This document shows, one piece after another, positions 24,920 to 34,226 of a stretch of 64,000 nt of DNA. Made by a program: the position numbers and the translations under genes. The notes under the pieces are model-generated. The model was not told where the DNA came from. It was given only the letters and a program-made list of their open reading frames with translations, and ran no database searches. Origin of the DNA: Candidatus Planktophila vernalis (GTDB lineage Bacteria; Actinomycetota; Actinomycetes; Nanopelagicales; Nanopelagicaceae); NCBI RefSeq assembly GCF_002288185.1, contig NZ_CP016776.1, forward strand, positions 1,300,005-1,364,004, given 5' to 3'. How positions within the stretch are numbered: the first letter of the stretch is position 1; each line of letters opens with the position of its first letter.

Positions 24920-25453
24920 CTATAAACCTAAATCTGCTAATTGATAAGCAGCGCGGTATTCATAACCTGCTTGCGTAATTTTTGGTTCTGCTCCGCGTTC
25001 AACAATTACTGCAACACCAACAACAATTGCGCCCGCTTCAATCAAAGCCTCAACGGCCGTTAATACAGAACCACCCGTTGTTGAAGTGTCTTCAACTGCA
25101 AGAACTCGCTTGCCTTTAACATCAGGGCCTTCAATGCGACGTTGCAGACCATGTGCTTTTTCCGCCTTGCGCACAACAAATGAATCAATCTTTTTGCCCT
25201 TACTTGCTGCCACATGCATCATCGCAGTTGCAACTGGGTCTGCTCCAAGTGTTAAACCACCCACTGCTTCATAATCTAAATCTTTTGTCAGCTCCAGCAT
25301 TACTTCACCAACAAGGGGAGCAGCTTCATGATCTAGGGTCACACGGCGTAAATCCACGTAATAATCAGCTTCTTTGCCTGATGACAAAATAACTTTGCCG
25401 TGGACAACAGCCTTTTTAACGATCTGATCTTTGAGGGCATCGCGTGAATTCAT
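24920..25453 (-). CDS. pyrE: Orotate phosphoribosyltransferase
   Basis: A 177-residue PRTase, the usual length. It has VILSSGKEADYYVDLRR, GGLTLGADPVA and the PRPP-binding RVLAVEDTSTTGGSVL (about residues 113-128). It converts orotate and PRPP to OMP in pyrimidine synthesis. On the minus strand, TAGGCT ends seven nucleotides before ATG, suggesting leaderless transcription. It diverges from the lysine-rich protein gene. Confidence 0.95.
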   Translation of the reverse strand: MNSRDALKDQIVKKAVVHGKVILSSGKEADYYVDLRRVTLDHEAAPLVGEVMLELTKDLDYEAVGGLTLGADPVATAMMHVAASKGKKIDSFVVRKAEKAHGLQRRIEGPDVKGKRVLAVEDTSTTGGSVLTAVEALIEAGAIVVGVAVIVERGAEPKITQAGYEYRAAYQLADLGL

Positions 25454-25510
25454 ACGGGTGAGCCTACTATCTTGGGCTTTGCTCCCAGCGCAGGTATTGT
25501 TTGGACCACT

Positions 25511-25759
25511 ATGGCAACTAAGAAAAAGGCAGCAGGGCGCAAGAAGCCTGTTAAAAAAGCTGCTGCCACCAAGCGTGCACTCAATAAAACTATTGCTTCA
25601 CTTCGCAAAGAAGCTGCAGTCCTAGAGGCATTTGTTGCAACCTTGAGTATCTCTGAAGAAGTGCCGCTTACCCGCAAAAAAGCGGTGAAGAAGCGTGTGG
25701 TGAAGAAGGTTGCAAAGAAAAAGGCAGTTAAGAAGAAGGCAGTAAAGAAAAAGAAGTAA
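25511..25759 (+). CDS. Small lysine-rich (histone H1-like) protein
   Basis: An 82-residue protein starting MATKKKAAGRKKPVKKAAA, with a short central helical stretch (about residues 22-50, ASLRKEAAVLEAFVATL) and a C-terminal tail made of repeated KKAVKK/KKVAKK units. The composition is like AlgP/HupB-tail nucleoid proteins, so DNA or RNA binding is plausible, but there is no defined domain. The ATG at 25511 is preferred to an upstream in-frame ATG that lies in the divergent promoter region. No clear ribosome-binding site is visible. Confidence 0.6.
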   Translation: MATKKKAAGRKKPVKKAAATKRALNKTIASLRKEAAVLEAFVATLSISEEVPLTRKKAVKKRVVKKVAKKKAVKKKAVKKKK

Positions 25760-25760
25760 A

Positions 25761-25822
25761 GCTTCGAACTTCATGTGAGTTCCTCTCTTTGGCTTCGAGT
25801 TTCATGTGGGTTCTTCTATTTG
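25761..25822. repeat. Tandem 31-bp imperfect repeat
   Basis: Two adjacent 31-bp units (25761-25791 and 25792-25822) both begin GCTTCGA and share TTCATGTG and GTTC; by eye 26 of 31 bases agree. They fill the gap between the lysine-rich gene and the DUF1800 promoter. The first unit can form a GAACT/AGTTC hairpin; the second cannot. Confidence 0.7.
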
Positions 25823-25859
25823 ACTTACTTTGTTCACTTTCTCCGCCTACAGTCCTCTC

Positions 25860-27158
25860 ATGAATATCAAGCGCCTTGAGACCTCGCGGCTATTTCACCG
25901 CTTTGGTTTTGGCCCAAGACCTGGTGAATATGCCCAAGCGCTAAAAGATGGTGTTCAAATTACGCGCACTCGTTTAACTACTGTGCCAGCTGCATTAACA
26001 ACAAGTACTCCTGTTGCACTTCCTGAGATCACTGATTTAGGAAAGCGTCCTAAAGAAAATACTCCTGAGGTCGTTCCTTTTGCACTTGCAATGCGTAATC
26101 AGACACAACAAATGGGTTTGTGGTGGTTAGACATGATGGCGTTGAGTGATCATGGACTAACAGAGCGAATGGTCTGGTTTTGGCATGGTCACTGGGCCAC
26201 ATCAATTCAAAAACTTAACTACGCACTTCCTATGTATAAACAAAATCAGCTTTTTCGCACGCATGCACTCGGTAATTTCAATTCAATGACCAAAGCAATG
26301 CTCAATGATGGAGCGCTCCAGTTTTGGTTGGATGGTCAAGACAACACAGCTAAAGCGCCTAATGAGAACTTAGGGCGAGAGTTGATGGAGCTCTTTGTCC
26401 TTGGTGTGAATAGATATAGCGAAGATGATGTGAAGGCTATTTCACGGGTTTTAACTGGTTATCAAGTCGAGCGCAGTAGTGGTTTAGTCTCAATAAATCC
26501 AAGCCGACGAGACACTAAGCCCGTTACTTTATTGGGCACTACCGCATCTTTTACTGGCGATTCACTATCTGATTTCCTTGTTGGGCGAGATGATTGTGCA
26601 ACTTTCATCGCTGAACGGCTGTGGTATCGATTCATCTCAAGTACTGAAGTTATGCCAGCATCCTTTAAAGCCAAGAACGCTTTTGCCACACGAGACATGG
26701 CCGCAACGATTCAAGTGATGGCCACAGATCCTTCTATGAGTAATGAAAAGTTTGCAATGGTTAAATCCCCTGTTGAATGGTTCATATCTGCTTGCCGAGC
26801 ACTTGAACTAACCCCATCTGCATTAAAAACTCCAGGGCAATTAAATAATCACCTCGATAAGTTAGGACAAGTTCCATTTAACCCACCCAACGTTGGTGGA
26901 TGGCCAGCAGGTGAGGCCTGGTTATCTTCTGCAACAGCTCAATACCGCTTGGCCTTTGCTGAATGGTTAATTAAACAAAGCAGTTTGTCGGCGTTGCAAC
27001 AAATTCCAAGAGATGCACGGGTTTTAAAGAGTGCTGATTGGCTCGGTGTTCCTGAATGGAGCGCGCGAACCCAATCTGCTCTTCGAACTGCTTTAGATAA
27101 TCCGGCACAGTTTGCATTACTTGCATTGTGCAGCCCTGAATACATAGTGAGCGCTTAG
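25860..27158 (+). CDS. DUF1800 family protein
   Basis: A 432-residue DUF1800 protein. The start region TSRLFHRFGFGP, then WWLDMM, MVWFWHGHWATS, and PNENLGRELMELFVLGV with YSEDDVKAISRVLTG are family hallmarks, followed by the C-terminal FNPPNVGGWPAG. The function is unknown; it almost always travels with DUF1501, which follows after 8 bp. The ATG at 25860 has a TACAGT box ending six nucleotides upstream and no Shine-Dalgarno, so it is probably leaderless. Unlike many family members it shows no signal peptide of its own. Confidence 0.85.
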   Translation: MNIKRLETSRLFHRFGFGPRPGEYAQALKDGVQITRTRLTTVPAALTTSTPVALPEITDLGKRPKENTPEVVPFALAMRNQTQQMGLWWLDMMALSDHGLTERMVWFWHGHWATSIQKLNYALPMYKQNQLFRTHALGNFNSMTKAMLNDGALQFWLDGQDNTAKAPNENLGRELMELFVLGVNRYSEDDVKAISRVLTGYQVERSSGLVSINPSRRDTKPVTLLGTTASFTGDSLSDFLVGRDDCATFIAERLWYRFISSTEVMPASFKAKNAFATRDMAATIQVMATDPSMSNEKFAMVKSPVEWFISACRALELTPSALKTPGQLNNHLDKLGQVPFNPPNVGGWPAGEAWLSSATAQYRLAFAEWLIKQSSLSALQQIPRDARVLKSADWLGVPEWSARTQSALRTALDNPAQFALLALCSPEYIVSA

Positions 27159-27166
27159 GAGTAGCC

Positions 27167-28405
27167 ATGGACACGATATCAAGACGTAAGTTTCTTAAAC
27201 TCACAACAGGTGCCGTAGCAGTTGGTGCTGCAGCAAACTTTCTTACTCTTGATGAAATTGCTGAAGCTGCAATTAACCGCCCACTTGCTGCGGGAACACC
27301 AATTCTCGTTCTTGTGACTCTCTATGGCGGCAATGATGGATTAAACACAGTTATTCCTTATAAGGATCCGGTTTACTTCTCAGCCCGTCCTGAAATTTCA
27401 TACAAAGCAGAAACAATGTTGCCACTTGATGCTGAACTTGCGCTCAACCCTTCAATGAGTGGGATTAAATCACTATGGGATCAAAAGAAAGTAGCGATAA
27501 TCCGTGGGGTTGGATATCCAAAACCTGATCGTTCACATTTCTCTTCTATGGCTAAATGGCAAACCGCTTCACCAGAAAAACACATTAATAGTGGCTGGCT
27601 TGGGCGCTGGTTAGATTCACAACCAGAAGATCCTATGCTTGCGATCTCATTGGGTTCAGTTCTACCACCCATGCTTGCTGGAAATAGAATCTCTGGATCT
27701 GCATTGCCTTTAGGGGGATTAGTAATTCCCAAGGGAACATTTGCTTCCCAATGTATTCAACTCTCAAAACCAGCACGCGCTGATTCAAAGTTAATGGCAG
27801 CGGCTGCAACATCTATGCGCAATCTTTTCTCAGTCTCCACTTCAATCCAGCCAGTTTTAAAATCACCAGCACCTGTTGCCGTTGATCTTCCAACCGTAAA
27901 CGGTGGAAACGCAGGAGGCGATAGCAATCTTTCACAGCAATTAGATGTTGTTGCAAAGCTCATTGCAGCAGGATCACCAACAAAGGTTTGGTCAGTCTCA
28001 CTCGGTGGCTTTGATACCCACGCTAATGAAGCAAATGCCCAAGCTGCACTACTTGGCGTAGTTTCTTCTGGAATCACTCGTTTTATGAGCCAACTTAAAT
28101 CAACTACTCGATCAAATGATGTGACCGTTGTGGTTTATAGCGAGTTTGGTCGCCGTGTTAAGGGAAATGCCTCCCAGGGCACAGACCATGGAACCTCTGG
28201 TCCAATGTTTGTTATTGGCGAGAAAGTAAATGGCGGCTTTTATGGCGACCAGCCATCATTGACTAAGTTAATTGATGGAGATCTGGCTGTAACAACTGAC
28301 TTTAGAGATGTTTATGCAACTATTTTAGAATCAGTTCTGAAATCACCTGCAGAGCAAGCCTTAGGTAAGTGGGCTGGGCGAACAAAGTTTATGAAGGCTG
28401 TTTAA
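27167..28405 (+). CDS. DUF1501 family protein with Tat signal
   Basis: A 412-residue protein that begins MDTISRRKFLKLTTGAVAV, a standard twin-arginine signal, so it should be exported folded. The mature part is in the alkaline-phosphatase-like superfamily: LVTLYGGNDGLNTVIP, RGVGYPKPDRSHFSSMAKWQTA, SLGGFDTHANEA, YSEFGRRVKGNASQGTDHGTSGPMFVIG. Asp/His residues in the last two motifs resemble metal ligands of sulfatase/phosphatase folds. The activity is unproven. It is cotranscribed with DUF1800 and abuts hspR stop-to-stop. Confidence 0.88.
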   Translation: MDTISRRKFLKLTTGAVAVGAAANFLTLDEIAEAAINRPLAAGTPILVLVTLYGGNDGLNTVIPYKDPVYFSARPEISYKAETMLPLDAELALNPSMSGIKSLWDQKKVAIIRGVGYPKPDRSHFSSMAKWQTASPEKHINSGWLGRWLDSQPEDPMLAISLGSVLPPMLAGNRISGSALPLGGLVIPKGTFASQCIQLSKPARADSKLMAAAATSMRNLFSVSTSIQPVLKSPAPVAVDLPTVNGGNAGGDSNLSQQLDVVAKLIAAGSPTKVWSVSLGGFDTHANEANAQAALLGVVSSGITRFMSQLKSTTRSNDVTVVVYSEFGRRVKGNASQGTDHGTSGPMFVIGEKVNGGFYGDQPSLTKLIDGDLAVTTDFRDVYATILESVLKSPAEQALGKWAGRTKFMKAV

Positions 28406-28795
28406 TCACTTATCTTGCTTATAAACAATAACTTCGCTGCGAGAACGTCGTGCAAGGCCTTTAGGTGGATTGGCTTCAACTAATGCATCAACTTCAATTC
28501 GCAACTGCGCAACCTCAATTGCCATATTTGCCATAGCTGATTCAAGTTCAATGATGCGCCTAATGCCTGCGTGATTGATTCCTTCGCCCACAAGTTTTTG
28601 GACTGCACGCAATAGTGCAATGTCACGCAATGAGTAACGACGGTTGCGACCTTCTGTGCGAGAAGGTGAAACTAAACCTAACTTGTCATATTGGCGCAAA
28701 GTCTGTGGATGCAATCCTGAGATCTCTGCAGCTACAGAGATGACATAAACCGCAGCATCATCTGCTGGAACTTCGTTCTTTAATTCATCACTCAT
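28406..28795 (-). CDS. hspR: HspR, MerR-family heat-shock repressor
   Basis: A 129-residue MerR-type regulator: VISVAAEISGLHPQTLRQYDKLGLVSPSRTEGRNRRYSLRDIALL is the winged-helix DNA-binding domain (residues about 17-62), followed by a coiled-coil. HspR binds HAIR inverted repeats and, with DnaK as corepressor, shuts off its own operon. It is the last gene of dnaK-grpE-dnaJ-hspR, overlapping dnaJ by 4 bp. A matching HAIR lies at 32108-32128. Confidence 0.93.
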   Translation of the reverse strand: MSDELKNEVPADDAAVYVISVAAEISGLHPQTLRQYDKLGLVSPSRTEGRNRRYSLRDIALLRAVQKLVGEGINHAGIRRIIELESAMANMAIEVAQLRIEVDALVEANPPKGLARRSRSEVIVYKQDK

Positions 28796-29715
28796 TGTTT
28801 TGCCTTTGCAGCTAATTCAGCGCGAACATCTTCGCCAGCAGTTTCCACAGCAAATGTTTTTAGCGCCTCTAACGCCTTGCCATCTACGCGTTGTGGCACT
28901 TGAACATCCACGGTTACAAGTAGATCTCCAACATGTGAGCCTTTTGTTATTCCACGGCCCTTCACGCGAAGCGTGCGACCGTTAGGAGTACCTGGTGCAA
29001 TGCGCACAGTTACTTCTTCACCGCTCATCACTGGCACTTTCACATCAGCACCTAGGGCTGCTTCGGTGAAAGTAATGGGCAAAGTGATAGTTAAGTTCTC
29101 AGCTTTGCGAGAAAAAATTGGGTGGGGCTTAACGTGTAAGAGGATGAATAAGTCACCTGGGCCAGCTTCTCCCGGTGCTCCTTTGCCTTTCACGCGAATC
29201 TTGGCACCATCATTTACTCCGGCAGGAACACGCGCAGTAATGTTTTGTGCTGCGCCTCTATCTGTTCCTAGACGTAAATCTAAATTAGTACCAAAGACTG
29301 ATTCACGGAAAGTAATTGTTGCCTCGGTTTGTAGATCTTGACCTTTACGTGGACCACGACGGCCACCGCCACCAAAGAGATTTGCAAAAATATCTTGCGG
29401 GTTACCTCCGCCAAAGATGTCTGAGAAATCTCCACCCTGAAAGTTTCCTCCACCACCTGGTGCACGAAATCCACCGCGTTCAAATAAGGAACGGGCTTCA
29501 TCATATTCAGCGCGCTTTTTTGGATCTGAGAGAATTTCATATGCCTCTGATACTGCTTTGAACTTTTCTTCCTTTGCAGAATCTCCGTGATTTGTATCAG
29601 GGTGTAGATCTTTTACGAGACCGCGATACTTGCGTTTGATTTCATCGGCAGCAGCCTTCTTATCAACGCCAAGGACTTTATAGAAATCCTTTTCGTAGAG
29701 ATCTTTGGCTGCCAT
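28792..29715 (-). CDS. dnaJ: DnaJ-type co-chaperone lacking the zinc finger
   Basis: A 307-residue J-protein. The J-domain has KYRGLVKDLHPDTNHG with the HPD loop, followed by a Gly-rich linker (GGGGNFQGGDFSDIFGGG) and the C-terminal beta-sandwich substrate domains. There is no cysteine cluster (CxxCxGxG) at all, so it is a type II (CbpA-like) protein even though it occupies the dnaJ position in the operon. It delivers clients to DnaK and stimulates its ATPase. It starts 6 nt after grpE. Confidence 0.9.
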   Translation of the reverse strand: MAAKDLYEKDFYKVLGVDKKAAADEIKRKYRGLVKDLHPDTNHGDSAKEEKFKAVSEAYEILSDPKKRAEYDEARSLFERGGFRAPGGGGNFQGGDFSDIFGGGNPQDIFANLFGGGGRRGPRKGQDLQTEATITFRESVFGTNLDLRLGTDRGAAQNITARVPAGVNDGAKIRVKGKGAPGEAGPGDLFILLHVKPHPIFSRKAENLTITLPITFTEAALGADVKVPVMSGEEVTVRIAPGTPNGRTLRVKGRGITKGSHVGDLLVTVDVQVPQRVDGKALEALKTFAVETAGEDVRAELAAKAKQ

Positions 29716-29721
29716 GTGTAA

Positions 29722-30204
29722 TTACTCTCCTGCTGGATCTGTTACAGAAACACGTGCTGGGCGCAAAATGCGCTCTTTGTATTTATATCCAGGCTGCAAA
29801 ATCTTTGAAGCAGTCGGTACTGCCACATCTGCAGATGTGTCATGCATGAGAGCTTCATGGATCTGTGGATCAAATACTTCACCGTCGGTGCCGTATTTCT
29901 CTAGACCAATGCGAGAAACAATGGTGTTGAGTTGATCGGCAACTGCTTTAAAGCCACCAGTTAGCTCACCATGTGATTCTGCGCGATCGACATCATCAAG
30001 CAGCGCCAGAAGTTCAGTTAAAACCGCACCGATAGCCATTTCGTGAGCAAGGGAACGATCACGCTCAACGCGCTTGCGGTAGTTGGCATATTCAGCCTGA
30101 AGTCGTTGTAAATCACTAGTTAACGTAGCTACCGGATCAGTTTCCTGATCCGGTGCCACATCTTCAACTACTGATTCTTCGGTAAGCGATGTTTCTTCGC
30201 TCAC
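29722..30204 (-). CDS. grpE: GrpE nucleotide-exchange factor
   Basis: A 160-residue GrpE with an acidic N-terminus, the long helix [22 protein letters not shown], and the beta-wing domain ending [36 protein letters not shown], which is the family signature. It releases ADP from DnaK. The GTG start overlaps the dnaK stop by 4 bp (GTGA), so translation is coupled. Confidence 0.95.
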   Translation of the reverse strand: MSEETSLTEESVVEDVAPDQETDPVATLTSDLQRLQAEYANYRKRVERDRSLAHEMAIGAVLTELLALLDDVDRAESHGELTGGFKAVADQLNTIVSRIGLEKYGTDGEVFDPQIHEALMHDTSADVAVPTASKILQPGYKYKERILRPARVSVTDPAGE

Positions 30205-32024
30205 TTGCCTTCCTCAACTACTTCAGCATCTTCAACGCCATCTTCGGCAGGTGCACTTTCACCTTCAGCTGCAGCGCCTGCATATAGTGCAGCACCTAGA
30301 GCTTGGCTAACAGTTGCAACCTTTTCAGTTGCTGACTTAATCATTTCGTAATTTGAACCACCGAGAGCAGTCTTTAACTCTTCGAGTGCTGCTTCAGTCT
30401 CGCTCTTCTTTTCAAGTGCATCACCTGTAGACAGTTTTTCTTCATTATCTTTGATGAACTTTTCAGTTGAGTAGAGAAGTGAATCTCCAGCGTTGCGAAT
30501 CTCTGCTTCTTCCTTGCGCTGACGATCTTCTTCAGCGTGTGATTCAGCATCGGCCATCATGCGCTCAATCTCTTCCTTAGAAAGTGCGGAGCCACCAGTA
30601 ATGGTCATGCTCTGTTCTTTTCCAGTTCCAAGATCCTTTGCAGAAACGTGAACGATTCCGTTTGCGTCGATGTCGAAGGTAACTTCAATTTGTGGGATGC
30701 CACGTGGTGCTGGTGGCAAACCTGTGAGTTCAAACATCCCAAGCTTTTTGTTATAAGCAGCCATTTCGCGCTCACCTTGGTATGCCTGAATCTGCACAGC
30801 TGGCTGATTATCATCAGCAGTTGTAAATACTTCAGAGCGCTTTGTAGGAATAGTTGTGTTGCGCTCAATCAACTTGGTCATAACGCCACCCTTGGTTTCA
30901 ATACCAAGTGATAGTGGTGTTACATCCAGTAGGAGAACATCCTTTACTTCACCCTTAAGAACACCAGCTTGAAGTGATGCGCCAACGGCCACAACTTCAT
31001 CAGGATTTACGCCCTTATTAGGCTCTTTTCCGCCTGTTAGCTCTTTAACAAGTTCCACAACAGCTGGCATACGTGTAGATCCACCAACTAATACAACTGA
31101 TTCAATCTTGTTGATTGGAATACCAGCATCCTTTAGAACTGCCTGGAAAGGCTTCTTGCAACGCTCTAGTAACGCAGCAGTTAACTGCTGGAACTGAGCA
31201 CGTGTGATTGTTTCATCAAGGAATAGTGGATTCTTTTCAGCATCAACTGTGATGTATGGCAGGTTAATTGATGCAGATTGTGATGAGGAAAGTTCGATCT
31301 TTGCCTTTTCAGCAGCTTCACGAATACGTTGCATCGCCATCTTATCTTTTGTTAAATCAATTCCATTTTGTGAACCAAAAGTAGTTACTAGGTGATCAAC
31401 GAGAGCTTGATCCCAGTCATCGCCACCGAGGTTGTTATCACCATTGGTTGCTTTAACTTCAACAACACCGTCACCGATTTCAAGAAGTGAAACGTCAAAT
31501 GTTCCACCACCTAAGTCGAAAACAAGAATTGTCTGTTCTTTATCTGCCTTATCAAGACCGTATGCGAGCGCTGCTGCAGTTGGCTCATTGATAATGCGCA
31601 AAACATTAAGACCAGCGATTTCGCCAGCTTCTTTTGTGGCTTGGCGCTGTGCGTCATTGAAGTATGCAGGAACTGTAATAACTGCATCAGTGACAGTTTC
31701 ACCAAGGTATGACTCTGCATCGCGCTTTAGCTTTTGCAAAACACGTGCTGAAATTTCTTGTGGTGTGTATTTCTTTCCGTCGATATCGACGTTCCAGCTC
31801 GTACCCATGTGACGCTTAACCGAACGAATGGTGCGATCAACATTTGTTACTGACTGGCGCTTAGCCACTTCACCAACAAGTACTTCGCCATTTTTAGCGA
31901 AGGCGACGATCGACGGGGTCGTGCGGGCGCCTTCAGCGTTGGCGATAACGGTGGGTTCTCCACCTTCCAAGACCGATACGCAAGAATTTGTTGTACCTAG
32001 GTCGATTCCAACTGCTCTAGCCAT
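30201..32024 (-). CDS. dnaK: Chaperone DnaK (Hsp70)
   Basis: A 607-residue Hsp70. It shows [18 protein letters not shown] (phosphate 1), [33 protein letters not shown] (phosphate 2), [11 protein letters not shown] and the substrate domain with [17 protein letters not shown]. It lacks the long gap found in the Gram-negative form, as is usual in Gram-positive bacteria. It is the first gene of the HspR-controlled operon. AGGAG lies about ten nucleotides upstream of ATG, so this mRNA has a leader, unlike many neighbours. Confidence 0.98.
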   Translation of the reverse strand: MARAVGIDLGTTNSCVSVLEGGEPTVIANAEGARTTPSIVAFAKNGEVLVGEVAKRQSVTNVDRTIRSVKRHMGTSWNVDIDGKKYTPQEISARVLQKLKRDAESYLGETVTDAVITVPAYFNDAQRQATKEAGEIAGLNVLRIINEPTAAALAYGLDKADKEQTILVFDLGGGTFDVSLLEIGDGVVEVKATNGDNNLGGDDWDQALVDHLVTTFGSQNGIDLTKDKMAMQRIREAAEKAKIELSSSQSASINLPYITVDAEKNPLFLDETITRAQFQQLTAALLERCKKPFQAVLKDAGIPINKIESVVLVGGSTRMPAVVELVKELTGGKEPNKGVNPDEVVAVGASLQAGVLKGEVKDVLLLDVTPLSLGIETKGGVMTKLIERNTTIPTKRSEVFTTADDNQPAVQIQAYQGEREMAAYNKKLGMFELTGLPPAPRGIPQIEVTFDIDANGIVHVSAKDLGTGKEQSMTITGGSALSKEEIERMMADAESHAEEDRQRKEEAEIRNAGDSLLYSTEKFIKDNEEKLSTGDALEKKSETEAALEELKTALGGSNYEMIKSATEKVATVSQALGAALYAGAAAEGESAPAEDGVEDAEVVEEGK

Positions 32025-32049
32025 GTAAGTAGTGCTCCTTTTAGTGACG

Positions 32050-32072
32050 CTCGAGCCTGATTTAGGGTCGAG
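32050..32072 (-). promoter_or_regulatory. Inverted repeat in the dnaK leader
   Basis: CTCGAGCCT and AGGGTCGAG (plus strand), separated by 5 bp, pair at eight of nine positions. The repeat lies between the presumed -10 (TAGGAT, 32094-32099 on the minus strand) and the dnaK ribosome-binding site. The spacing does not fit a HAIR (arms 7-7-7), so a leader hairpin is more likely. Confidence 0.5.
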
Positions 32073-32107
32073 GAGTGCTTGAAACCTGAGCCCATCCTAC
32101 ACAAAAG

Positions 32108-32128
32108 GTTGAGTCGATGCGACTCAGG
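32108..32128 (-). promoter_or_regulatory. HAIR operator (HspR-associated inverted repeat)
   Basis: On the plus strand GTTGAGT, 7 bp, then ACTCAGG. This matches the HAIR consensus CTTGAGT-N7-ACTCAAG at 12 of 14 arm positions with the exact spacing. It is 84 bp upstream of dnaK, just behind the TAGGAT -10 candidate, where HspR would block polymerase. Confidence 0.8.
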
Positions 32129-32183
32129 TTTGCTACTCCAGATAACAGGCAACGTTGGTGCTTTATTCCCTACCCTTACCTCC

Positions 32184-34226
32184 ATGAACCTGACCCTTGC
32201 TGCGATCTCCTACGGGATAACTATCTTTGCCCTCATCCTTCTAACCGTGCGCGTTCGCACGTTATTAGCGATCTATAAAAAGGGTGCAGCAGATCCCACA
32301 CGTGGCAACGACAAGGGCACACGTCTTCGCATGGCTTTGCGCGAAATCTTTGGTCACACCAAGATGTTTAATTTCACTGTTGTTGGTTTTGCGCACTGGT
32401 TTGTCATGATTGGTTTCTTCTCTTTATTTGGAACTCTCATCACCGCTTACGGTCAACTCATTGATCCCTACTTTGCACTTCCAGTTATTGGTCACTTCTG
32501 GGTTTATGAATACTTCACTGAGCTCATTGCGTGGGCAACAGGAATTGGAATTGTTACATTAATTGGAATTCGCCAAGTAACACGTCTTCGCAATAAGCGC
32601 TCACGCTTCTATGGCAGTGGAATGGCAAAGGCTTACTACGTTGAGTTCACAATCTTGCTTATTGTTTTCTGTGTTATTGCGCTGCGCGGATTAGAAGGCG
32701 CACTCTCTGATGAGACTGCCTGGAACCGCCACTTTGTTACAACCTGGTTTATTGCTGACATGTTTAAGTCATGGACGCTGGCGCAGCTCACCTCAACTAT
32801 TCAATTAGTTGCAGCAATCAAAATTGTTGGTTCCATGGCTTGGTTCATTGTTATTGCATCAAATCTAACAATGGGTGTTGCTTGGCACCGCTTCTTGGCA
32901 CCTTTCAATATCTTCTACCGCAGAAACGCAGATGGAAAGTCATCACTTGGTCCACTTCCTGAAATGCTCTCACATGGTGAAGTTGTTAACTTTGAAGATC
33001 CAAAAGATGATGACGTCTTTGGTCTTGGTACTCGCGCCGACATAACCTGGAAGGGTTTGTTGGATATGACTTCATGTACTGAGTGCGGTCGCTGTCAGTC
33101 ACAGTGCCCTGCTTGGCACACTGAAAAACCACTATCACCAAAGCTTTTAATCATGGCTATGCGCGATCATGCCTTTGCTAAGACCGTTGAAACTGAAGCA
33201 ATGGTGGGCGAAAACGCAGCTATTACTTCAGATATCTTGTGGTCTTGTACATCATGTGGTGCCTGTGTGAATGAGTGTCCCGTAGATATCGAACATATCG
33301 ATCACATCGTTAACATGCGCCGCTATCAAGTAATGGTGGAATCAGATTTCCCTGCAGAACTCGGTGGGACTTTCCGTAACCTAGAACAATCCGGTAACCC
33401 ATGGGGTGCTAACAAAAATGATCGTGAAGCATGGATTGCTGAGTGCGATTTCCCAATCAAGGTAGTTGAAGGTGTGCTGCCTGATGAAGTTGAATACTTG
33501 TTCTGGGTTGGTTGCGCCGGTGCATATGATGAACGTGCTCGCAAAACCACAAAGGCAGTTGCTGAACTTCTCTATATGGCTGGCGTTGAGTTTGCAGTGC
33601 TTGGAAAGAAAGAGACCTGCACAGGAGATCCAGCACGTCGTGCTGGTAATGAGTTCTTGTATCAAATCATGGCAGCTGAAAACATTGAAACTTTTAAAGA
33701 GGTATTTGCTGATCGCCCAAAGGGTAAGAAGAAAGTTGTTGTTACCTGCCCACATTGCTTCACAACAATTGGTCGCGATTACGCACAGAGTGGTTTTGAA
33801 TTAGAGATGGTTCACCACACCCAACTACTTAATCAGTTAATTCGTGAAAAGAAACTACTACCAGTGAAGATGAGCCACACTGCGATGACCTATCACGACC
33901 CTTGCTACCTAGGTCGTCATAATGAGATTTATCAACCACCACGTGAAATCCTTGAAGCAACCGGTGCGCAGTTAACTGAAATGCCTCGTAATAAAGAGCG
34001 CTCATTCTGTTGCGGTGCTGGTGGTGGACGTATGTGGATGGAAGAGAAAATTGGAACGCGCATTAACTTAAACCGCGTTGATGAAGCGATCGGAACAGGA
34101 GCTGAAGAGTTAGCTGTTGCCTGTCCTTTCTGTCGCGTTATGACTACCGATGGAATGAGCGCACGTGAGTCATCCATGGAGGTTCTAGACGTGGCACAAG
34201 TTCTCTTGCGCTCAGTGAAAGGCTAG
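32184..34226 (+). CDS. etfD: Membrane Fe-S oxidoreductase, EtfD-like
   Basis: A 680-residue protein with about six N-terminal helices (nitrate reductase gamma/heterodisulfide-reductase-like), then two 4Fe-4S motifs, TSCTECGRCQSQCP and WSCTSCGACVNECP, and two CCG cysteine domains (ending PHCFTT and SFCCGAGGGRMWMEE). This is the layout of mycobacterial EtfD (Rv0338c), which passes electrons from acyl-CoA dehydrogenases via ETF to menaquinone. A FadE5-like gene lies downstream. I start at the ATG at 32184, where TACCCT ends seven nucleotides upstream. Confidence 0.88.
   Translation: MNLTLAAISYGITIFALILLTVRVRTLLAIYKKGAADPTRGNDKGTRLRMALREIFGHTKMFNFTVVGFAHWFVMIGFFSLFGTLITAYGQLIDPYFALPVIGHFWVYEYFTELIAWATGIGIVTLIGIRQVTRLRNKRSRFYGSGMAKAYYVEFTILLIVFCVIALRGLEGALSDETAWNRHFVTTWFIADMFKSWTLAQLTSTIQLVAAIKIVGSMAWFIVIASNLTMGVAWHRFLAPFNIFYRRNADGKSSLGPLPEMLSHGEVVNFEDPKDDDVFGLGTRADITWKGLLDMTSCTECGRCQSQCPAWHTEKPLSPKLLIMAMRDHAFAKTVETEAMVGENAAITSDILWSCTSCGACVNECPVDIEHIDHIVNMRRYQVMVESDFPAELGGTFRNLEQSGNPWGANKNDREAWIAECDFPIKVVEGVLPDEVEYLFWVGCAGAYDERARKTTKAVAELLYMAGVEFAVLGKKETCTGDPARRAGNEFLYQIMAAENIETFKEVFADRPKGKKKVVVTCPHCFTTIGRDYAQSGFELEMVHHTQLLNQLIREKKLLPVKMSHTAMTYHDPCYLGRHNEIYQPPREILEATGAQLTEMPRNKERSFCCGAGGGRMWMEEKIGTRINLNRVDEAIGTGAEELAVACPFCRVMTTDGMSARESSMEVLDVAQVLLRSVKG

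Noticed and set aside
25761..25822. The 31-bp repeat as a CRISPR fragment
   Set aside because: The two units adjoin directly without a spacer, differ at several positions, and no cas gene is nearby.
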